Of a stretch of 64,000 nt of DNA, positions 56,508 to 64,000 are shown one piece after another. How positions within the stretch are numbered: the stretch's first letter is position 1; each line of letters starts with the position of its first letter. A model generated the notes under the pieces. It saw only the letters and a program-made list of their open reading frames with translations. It searched no databases and had not been told where the DNA came from. The DNA comes from Vermamoeba vermiformis (lineage: Eukaryota > Tubulinea > Echinamoebida), in contig JBEWZL010000121.1 in the NCBI GenBank assembly GCA_045837725.1, positions 372,001-436,000 on the forward strand, read 5' to 3'. The position numbers were made by a program, and so were the translations under genes.

Positions 56508-58886
56508 CTAAATCACCTCAACAGACCTCGTAGTGCTGGGATAACTCTCATTGGGCGAGTCACTTTCACTTTCAATTTCACTATCTTCATCATCGTGATC
56601 ACTCGTAATATTGCCTTGCAGTTTGTTTTCATCAATGTTGCTGTCATACGAACTGTCGCTGATCTCGCTCTCGTAACTTTCACGGTCACGTGACACATTA
56701 TCATTAGGAGCCGTGTCGGCATTATTCCGCTGTTCTAACTGAATGACAGTGTCATTTGCAGGTGCCAATAAATCGCGACTGCTCACAGCAGCGTGGATCG
56801 AGTCTTCAGTTCGCGGTGACTGGAGCGTACTTGGCGACGATAAAGTGGTCTTAGATTGACCGCCCTCGAGCTTAGCCGATGCATTGGGTGTACTGCCCGA
56901 GGTCTTTGGTTTGAGCAAGGGCACGGAGAATGCGAGAATTTGCACGAGACTGATGGAAATGAGCATCAAAGTGCTGATGAAGTTCGATGCAAATAATCCC
57001 CACGGCCAGTAGAAATATTCTGTCGCTCCAAATGCCAATAATAACACATATACTAACTCCAATATAGCACTAGCAATTAATAACTTGATCGCCTGATAAA
57101 TGCATTAGTCATTGCAAAAATTTTCGTGAGAATTTTGTTCCGTACTCGATATTTGCTCTGTCCGCGTTCACTGATTCGATTTTTCACTGATTTCAACGTC
57201 TTCATTAACTTAACGCCATAATGCAAGAAAAATATCGCGGTGAAGAGCGCTACCACGGCATACAACACCGTGACTACGATGGTTAAAATTCCAACCGGTC
57301 CCGCACCAACTGCGCGTAGCACTGACGTCACTAGTTCAATGGTCCATATTAGCGGCACTATGACAAAGAACGGCACTTTCATTCGGCTCAAAAATATTCT
57401 TGTTCGTGTTTGCTTGGACGACAACAGCTCTTTCCTAAATAGGAAAATTTTGATCAGATTGGATGTCACCGTATTATTTATCTATAAATTTTGTAATCTT
57501 ACCAATAGAGTGTGATTAATAAGGATGTTGTGACAAATACGGGCAATGATAAAGTTAATAAAATATGACCCGCTGTCAACGGGAAAGAATCGACGGCTCC
57601 ATAACGGATCTATTCCATGGTACACCATTCGCTCTAAAAAATCCTTCGTTAATTCTTTGCACGTATATTTATAACGGAATTCACCGGATCTATGACTTAC
57701 CGAGATTGCCAAATATCTCGATCCAGAGACATATTTGCGGAATTGAATTTTGAAATCCGAATACTCTCGAATAGGTCTACATAATTTGATAATTAGTTGT
57801 TTTGCAACGTGTCACGATGGCATATGCTCCTTCCAAAAAAGGAAAATGTTATGTTTAGCCTTATCGTTAAAATAAAGCTTTAAAATTAATCCAATCTGAT
57901 GCTAACTAATGCTTACGTGTAATTTATATGTCGCTAATATTGCCACTGCTAAAGCATAAGCGCCAAGAATTGCGCTGTAGATCGGATAAGCTGGTGTCGC
58001 ATAGACTTCTTCCCAAGCGTTATAACCTAAATTATATCATTAATATATGTCATAATTATTTTAAGTATTAACAAGTCGAAGATCTAACTCCGGAGTTCAG
58101 ATCTGAAAAACCCGTGGCGTGTCTATTTATAGCTTTGATTATCGGCCACTTCTATAACTGCTTACCATTAAAGTCCATCTCTACTATAACTGTATTATTA
58201 TTGTCCGGATTATCTGACTCCATGTATTGGATTAGATCCGTAATGTCCACGTAACCCACATCCCACACCGGAAGACGCAAATCAGAACGGTCAGTTCCAT
58301 CTCTAAGGTGAGATATAATACCAGGGAATCCTATTATAATTTTGACATTAGTAATGCATCAAACGATTAAGAAATAAAGCGGATCTTACGAGAGAAACGA
58401 GCGCAGTTTAAAAATCCAACCGCTCCTTGCGCTTGAATATTTCTTATTTGATACTCCATGCTTAATATTATCAAGATTAGAACAATGATGTGGATTATTT
58501 AAGTCTAAAATATGAACGAATTTCTTAACGAAAAATGGATCCGATTTTTAATCTCGTAAAAATCCTAATCATACCTGCCACTATCAACTAAACATGCTAA
58601 TACTATAGCTCCTTCCCATGGACCTGGTTTATCCGTCCAAGTTCCTGCCAAGCGAGCAACAAAGGGCTTATCGGTGGATCTGAATTTCAAAATTAATAAA
58701 TTTGAAATTATTTGATTGTATTGTCATGCTAATAATAATTACTTACACTTTATCATAAAAATTTGGGATCCATGGACTGTTGTACGTCTTATTTGCGAAC
58801 TGTGGCGGGTAAAGTACTCGAAAGCCCGTTGCCGAATTCCATAACGAGCAGACCGCTAAAAATAAATAAAAATAAGAGTATTTCAT
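56508..58886 (-). CDS. PA-domain protein with a seven-helix-like membrane region
   Basis: About 600 residues in about ten exons. A signal peptide (MKYSYFYLFLAVCSLWNSATG) starts at 58886. The lumenal part carries a protease-associated (PA) type domain: GAIVLACLVDSG, MEYQIRNIQAQGAVGFLNC, LPVWDVGYVDITDLIQYM. Membrane helices follow: YPIYSAILGAYALAVATLATYKL, QICLWIEIFGNLERMVYHG, FINFIIARICHNILI, a helix containing VIVPLIWTIELVTSVLRAVGAG, TIVVTVLYAVVALFTAIFFLHYG, YVLLLAFGATEYFYWPWGL and STLMLISISLVQILAFSV. The tail of about 150 residues is acidic and Ser/Asp/Glu-rich. The topology (lumenal PA domain, about seven helices, cytosolic tail) resembles a receptor. I do not know a named family with this combination; RNF13-type PA proteins have only one helix and a RING, which is absent here. 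Confidence 0.68.
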
Positions 58887-59081
58887 AATTGCATCTTTTG
58901 TGGTGTATTGGCCAAACTGTAAACGTTAAAAAATTTGTTTTTCGATTAACAAAAAAGGCAAAGTCTCGCGATGTTGCCTACATTTTAAAATTCAGTTAGA
59001 AAGTCACAAAACTATTAATGCATTACTAGTAAATTGCTGTTCATTTGAAGTGTACAATTCTTTTGAATTGCACGAAGGATC

Positions 59082-62000
59082 TTAGATCATAAGAACCACG
59101 GCGAAAAGAACCGCCAAAACGGATGCAACAATTGATGTAGCGCTCGAAGCAACACCTCCTTGGCATTGATCAGGGGTCATGATAACTTGATTGGCAGGGC
59201 AAGTCGCCAAAGAAGGATCTTCATTAACGAGAGCAGGATCGATCGTGCAGCTGTGAGTAGTCAAACACCAACCGCAAGCATCTAAAAAATATACATTAAT
59301 TAATAAATAATTTAAATAGCCATAAATCGTGAAAGCTGTTTGATTCAAGTTATTTGGCGCGGATTTGCCCTGCTTACCGTCAACACGAGTGCAGCTATCG
59401 CAATCACTCTCAAAGTTGTTGCAATCGAATCTCTCTTGCACGGGGAGTTGGCTAGCAAAGCCAGTAACGATGTCTTGTTCAATACCAGAGCGGCTGTGGA
59501 TCTCAACGAACGAATCCACAAGGTTGCTGCCGTTGGTGCGAGAACCGTCGGTGATTTCCAAAGTAACAGACAAAATTTCACCAATGTCATTGACGCGCAC
59601 AATCTCGTGGAGATCACTGTTGGTCAAAGTGACGTCTTGTTGCTCGCCGGTCATGCCGTGAAGAGTCATGTGAACACCGCGCAAGGTGTTGATGGCGTTT
59701 CTAGCGTGCACGGAAACGTCAAGCTGAACAGGCTTGGAGATGACAAACACATCAGAGAGATCGCTGTTGGTCGGATCGTTCATGGAGGTAACGCGCACTT
59801 GATAGTAGACCCAGCTGCCACGGACCTTGTTGTCCAAGAACCAGTCGAGTTGACCAGTGTTGGGGACTGCAATCGGTTAGTTGGCGTGTGCTACTGACCT
59901 ATAACACGTGATACTCACGATAAGGAGTCTCTTTGGAAGTACCATAAGGCTCAACAACATTCAACCAGGAAGACCTACTTCGTGTTAGCGGCGAACAATA
60001 CAGCATGTTATTTAACGTACCAAGCGTATTCACGGAAGTTAATATGGTCCTTGTCAGCATCAATGTCTTTGTTGTTCGAGTAAATGGCATAGCGGTATTG
60101 AACTACGACGTTAGAATCAACGCGTCCACCAGTCCATTCGATGTTCACGGTATCACCATTGTGGAACATTTCACCAATAAGAGGCTTGTTGATGATAATA
60201 GGATAGTCGTCGCAAGGGAATGCATTGCACGAAGCAATTGTCAAGCTGAAGATAAGTCAGTTTGACACGTGTCAAGTCTGGAGGCGAGAATCAACTTACT
60301 CAGAAGCCAACATAGCGCAAATGTCCTCGGCCATAACAGTGCCGTCTTGGGCCAAGCACTTGATCGATCGTTCTTTGATACCAGAACCACATTCTTGAGA
60401 GCAAGAAGACCAAGCGCTGTAGAGCACAACAGGCGAGTCTGACATGGACTTGGAGCTCAAAGTGACTTCAACGAGGGCGTAGTTAGCGTAGTCCTCAGAA
60501 AACACGGCAATTTTCATGGAGCTGGCAGGAATGTTCGAAGGAATAGTCCAAGTGTAAGATCCGGTGTTCAAGATGGCTGCAGTAGGAAGACCAGCACCGT
60601 TGAACCTACGGGCTAAGTAAGTACCAGATACCTATAATATACCTGTAAAATGCGAGACTTACCAGTTTTCACCGTCCCAAGAAATGAAGAGCCAAACCTT
60701 GCCGTTGCGAGTGTTAGAAGCACCGCCAGTCCATCGAATCTGGACTTGGTTGGCAACAGAAGAGCGATCAGCCGGGCTAAGGATTCTGATAGCAGGCTGT
60801 GCCTCGCAAGTAGCGTACTTAGGCTCAGCGCATGTAAGATCAGAAGATGCACGCAACGCATGAGGACGAGCTGCCGCACCAGTAGCCTACGACGGAGTTA
60901 GCAATGATGAGCACAGAGAATGGAAGAATTGGACTTACAGCTAGCAGAAGAGAGACACTCGCCGCAGGTTGAGAACGAAGGGCAGCGAGCCTCACCGCAG
61001 CCAACAGTTGAAGCACAAGTTCTGTTGGTGTCCGGTCGAAGTTCGGGCACGCACAAGCTGCAACAAACTGTTATTCAAGCCTTACAAGAGCACGAACCAA
61101 CAGTGCTTACCTGTCACTAACGACATCACCGAAGTTGCTGACGCAAGAAATACGGCGAGTTTGCACACCTTCACCGCAAGTGCTCGAGCAAGCTGTCCAA
61201 TCTTCAGCATTCCAGAAGAAATACTCTTCAGCAGCACGCTTTCTTCTGATAGGAATGCAGCCACGGCAACGAGCGCAGTTCAAATCAGTTTGAGGGATGA
61301 GAGTGGGAGTCATACTCCAAGGCAAACGGCCACCAAAGTTCCAAGTGGCGCGCATCAAGCTGATCGGATCCAAACGCAACAAGCCATCAACACCGTAGTG
61401 GGTAGAGAAGAACGGGTTGACTTGAGGAGTGCAGAGTGATTGACGGCCAGCCAAGAGATTGGCACCAATGTAAGGACGGATTTGGATCACGAAAGGCACG
61501 GTGTCCCAAAGACGCAGAGTCAACTCAGGGTTGATGGTCACTCTGAAAGTCGCCGAACCAGTAGCAGTGAATTGTTGGTTGGTGATGGTGAAAGCGGGAG
61601 GGTTGAATTGGCGGAAAGGCTCAAATCTGGCCAAAAGTTAGACCTGCATCTGAATCTCGAGCAAACCGAACTTGCCTGTTGCCATCGCGAACGAAGCGAA
61701 CACCCATGTTAATGCTAGTAGTGCCAACGGCGGTGATCGAAGCGTCAGCACGGCCAGCAGCTTCCAAGCGACCAGTAATGGAAAGAGCAGCGCGAGGAAC
61801 TGAGATCAAAAAAAAGATTAATGAAGGTAATAAATGGAATATTCCTTCCAAGCGAACGACTAACGCGACATGATCGAGCATTAGACATTAAAGAGAAAGG
61901 TTAAGACAACGAAGTAGGCGCTTGAGTTCCATGTTTTTCGCAACGGATCTCTCGTCAGAATTGATTATGGGACTCTTGGACTGCTTCCCTAAAGCATTTG

Positions 62001-63398
62001 TAACCGTTTCATGGACTTACCAATGGTCACGGGAACAGGACCAATCGAGAAAGCAAGAGTAGGCAAGTTAACGCCATTAACAACAGTAATGGTACGAGTG
62101 TTGGTGACGGCGAATTGGGCGAAGGCAGCAAGTGACACCTGGAGTCGGTTGCAATGAGTTACATATTCAATGAACGAAGCATGACGGGGTGTACGTACAC
62201 CTAATTCAGCGTTACCAAAAGCGCGCAACATGAAGCGATCCAAACGAGGCAAGATCTGAGTCAAGCGGAAGGCAGTGATGCCAATGTCGAACTCAACACC
62301 AACGTTGCTGGTGAAATAGCAGCGAGGGCAAGTGATTTGGAAGGCAGTACCTGACAACCAACGTTAATAACGATGCACATCCGGCGTCAAAGTGTCTGGG
62401 TATTATGATCAATGACGTACCACTTTGCACGATGGTATGGGCACGAGGATTGGGGAAGTTGACATTCCAGGGCACGTTCCATCGTCTGTTGAATCGGATG
62501 TTCTCGTCACGCTTCAAGCTGGTCTCAGCGGCTTCAACGCGCAACTTGATGTTGGCCTCGACGAAGCAGTCAGTGAAGTCCCTATAATATTGCAAATCCG
62601 TTGAGATACGCACATAGCCGACAAGTACTGTCACATTTGTGAATCTGAAAGTTCTACGTACTTTTTGACAGTAGCAAGAGTCAAGGTTTTGACGTCGGAT
62701 GCGATGACTTCGGTGACCTCTCTGTAGAAAGAGATAGGAGCCTCATCGACTTCAGACAAGCAGTTCCACTTCAAACCACCTGCCAACAACTTTCCAACCC
62801 AGTTGTCTTGAGGAACATCTTTGGCGTTGGAAAACTCGATCTAAAAATGTGTTGACATTTTGGAACATTCCATATTCGTGCCCAAATGTGACCTACCTTG
62901 ATACTATTAGCGAAGCACGAAACCGATTGAACTGAGGACTCGTGGTCTAAGCTGATCAAATTCTCGACAGTCATGACGTCGTATTTGAGCTGGAATGCAG
63001 GTAATTCATCGCTGTCATCATTCTTGACCGATAAGTCCAGTGTATAATTGCGAGGAGCATCTTTAACTGGAATAATGTTGCTGTGCACCAACGTGTCAAA
63101 TTGATCTTGATCTTCGTGTCAAAATAAATATTATCAGTATTCAATCATTTATGCTACAAAGTTGTCTATTACGCTATTAAAAATTAAATATTAACGGTAT
63201 TGGCCGTTATTAATCGTAAATGTCCTTTCCGTAATCAACTAAAAATAAATATCGGCAGATGTGGCTTTGTCGCCTAATGCTGAATTAACTTGTGGCGCTT
63301 TCGTCATATTATATACTATCACATATCCTCCTACCTAAAGTCATTGCTTGAACTCCGAAAGCGAAGACCAAGCAGATGAGCAACACCTTCATGAACAT
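59082..63398 (-). CDS. Large surface protein with thrombospondin type 1 repeats and a PSI-like domain
   Basis: Roughly 1,150 residues in about seventeen exons. A signal peptide (KVLLICLVFAFGVQA) precedes about 500 residues of unassigned beta-rich sequence (for example VSCFANSIKIEFS, FTDCFVEANIKLRV, ITCPRCYFTSNVGVEFDIG). Two thrombospondin type 1 repeats follow: DWTACSSTCGEGVQTRRISC and AWSSCSQECGSGIKERSIKC, each with the C-mannosylation Trp and the CSxxCGxG core. Between and after them are Ig/FN3-like sandwiches (IRILSPADRSSVANQVQIRWTGG and a second copy at NKPLIGEMFHNGDTVNIEWTGG). Near the end is a Cys-rich CDSCTRVDG-DACGWCLTTHSC segment resembling a PSI domain. A hydrophobic C-terminus (SIVASVLAVLFAVVLMI) has no cytosolic tail and suggests a GPI anchor. 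An adhesion role is inferred. Confidence 0.75.
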
Positions 63399-63664
63399 TG
63401 TTCGTCGTTGTTGAATCAACTAACAATGTAGATTGGTGAGTGTTGGTGTCACGTTAAAAAATAATTGGCAGATAGATTTTCGAGACCTGGTGAAGTTTCC
63501 TATCGGAGAAATTGCTGGGCTGTCGTTTTTTTGGCAATTTTAATAGACGTGCATAAGAATATAACGAGCTAATATAAATGGGCAAGTAGTATTTGATATT
63601 GTATTTGACAGCTAGATTACAAGGCAGTATGGTATAATACACGCTAACGATGATTTTTTTTTGC
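63399..63664. other. Short intergenic region, promoter of the TSR protein
   Basis: AT-rich, 266 bp, between two minus-strand genes. No clear TATA box of the TATAAAAGG type. Confidence 0.35.
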
Positions 63665-64000
63665 TCATCCGCCGTGTTTGCCGTGCTTGCCCTCGAGTTT
63701 CAAATATCTCTTGGCGAATTCGTAGGTGAGATAAGTGACCCAGTTGGCAGGAACAGTCTTCAACAAGGCAGGACCAACACCGCGGTACAAGCCGAACGCT
63801 CCTTCCTTGCGCACAGTCTTGACCATCACATCCATCAGACCGCTGTACTTTTCTTGCCCAGGCAAGTGTTGACAGATCAGTCGGGCCTTGAACACGTGCA
63901 AAGGATACGAGACTAATTGGCCACAAATGCTGGAGGCAGTGCTGCATGCCAACAAGTGCCACACCTTCGGTTGCTTTTCACCAGTGACCTTGAGAATGTC
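63665..64000 (-). CDS. Mitochondrial carrier family protein (SCaMC-like), C-terminal part
   Basis: Last 110 or so residues; the start lies beyond the window. The final repeat of a six-helix mitochondrial carrier is present: CSTASSICGQLVSYPLHVFKARL, then a matrix helix with YSGLMDVMVKTVRKEGAFGLYRG, then LLKTVPANWVTYLTYEFAKRYL. The short SYPL motif without the usual acidic residue and the CGQLVSYPL context match the third repeat of ATP-Mg/phosphate carriers (SCaMC). If so, an EF-hand N-terminal domain should be encoded upstream of the window. It would exchange adenine nucleotides and phosphate across the inner membrane. The tail GKHGKHGG is species-specific. Confidence 0.8.
   Translation of the reverse strand, partial: DILKVTGEKQPKVWHLLACSTASSICGQLVSYPLHVFKARLICQHLPGQEKYSGLMDVMVKTVRKEGAFGLYRGVGPALLKTVPANWVTYLTYEFAKRYLKLEGKHGKHGG

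Noticed and set aside
59340-59897. Plus-strand ORF of 185 codons
   Set aside because: Opposite to well-supported exons of the TSR protein, with no motif of its own.
1-64000. tRNA genes, CRISPR arrays and prokaryotic operons
   Set aside because: No cloverleaf with an adequate T-loop was found by eye, no spaced direct repeats exist, and all genes with several exons use eukaryotic splice signals.

Overview
The window is nuclear DNA from a eukaryote with compact, intron-dense genes. Most introns are 50-120 bp, AT-rich and of GT-AG type, with GTAAGT or GTACGT donors. Intergenic gaps are usually below 400 bp and genes lie on both strands; no operon structure, CRISPR array, tRNA, transposon or viral remnant was seen. 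The mix of genes (FANCD2-like, MICAL-like monooxygenase, FBXO11-like beta-helix/UBR protein, HGSNAT-like acyltransferase, GH25 lysozyme, trehalose synthase) points to a free-living unicellular eukaryote. The 5S rRNA resembles amoebozoan 5S (Acanthamoeba-like core) as I remember it, so an amoebozoan is my best guess, held with moderate confidence.

Layout. 0-12.5 kb: 3' end of an ATP-grasp gene; a mitochondrial isocitrate dehydrogenase of the Thermus/alphaproteobacterial type; an FHA-UBA/CUE-PARP protein; a 2-oxoglutarate oxygenase and a cytochrome P450 that converge with 20 bp between stop codons; and an R3H/G-patch protein of the Sqs1 type. 12.8-20.5 kb: a membrane-anchored double amidohydrolase whose second half looks catalytically dead, then two tandem GPI-anchored secreted paralogues. 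20.8-28.2 kb: an F-box/LRR protein and a many-exon FANCD2-like gene. 28.5-37.6 kb: HGSNAT-like membrane protein, divergent actin, 5'-nucleotidase, a Gly/Pro-rich membrane protein and a GH25 lysozyme. 38-42.2 kb: a GT4 trehalose synthase gene whose last intron contains a complete 5S rRNA gene, and a multi-pass 2TM-repeat protein. 42.5-48 kb: poorly characterised genes and an intronless LRR protein. 48-52.6 kb: MICAL-like FAD monooxygenase, a gene-poor stretch and a small EF-hand protein. 52.7-56.5 kb: an FBXO11-like gene whose 5' part is broken by sequence of very different composition, probably an assembly or read-quality artefact. 56.5-64 kb: a protein with a PA domain and membrane segments, a thrombospondin-repeat surface protein and the 3' end of a mitochondrial carrier gene.

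Themes are surface and secreted proteins (GPI paralogues, TSR protein, PA-membrane protein, lysozyme), DNA repair and ADP-ribosylation (FANCD2-like, PARP), ubiquitin ligase adaptors (F-box/LRR, FBXO11-like) and sugar metabolism (trehalose). The genes look like an ordinary dispersed set rather than one pathway. The most unusual items are the 5S gene nested in an intron, the FHA-UBA/CUE-PARP architecture, the loss of the active-site His in the HGSNAT-like protein, a stand-alone MICAL-type oxidase, and a recurrent AGATCC/GGATCT word in many unrelated introns. Exon joins were worked out by eye; gene ends are start and stop codons unless stated.
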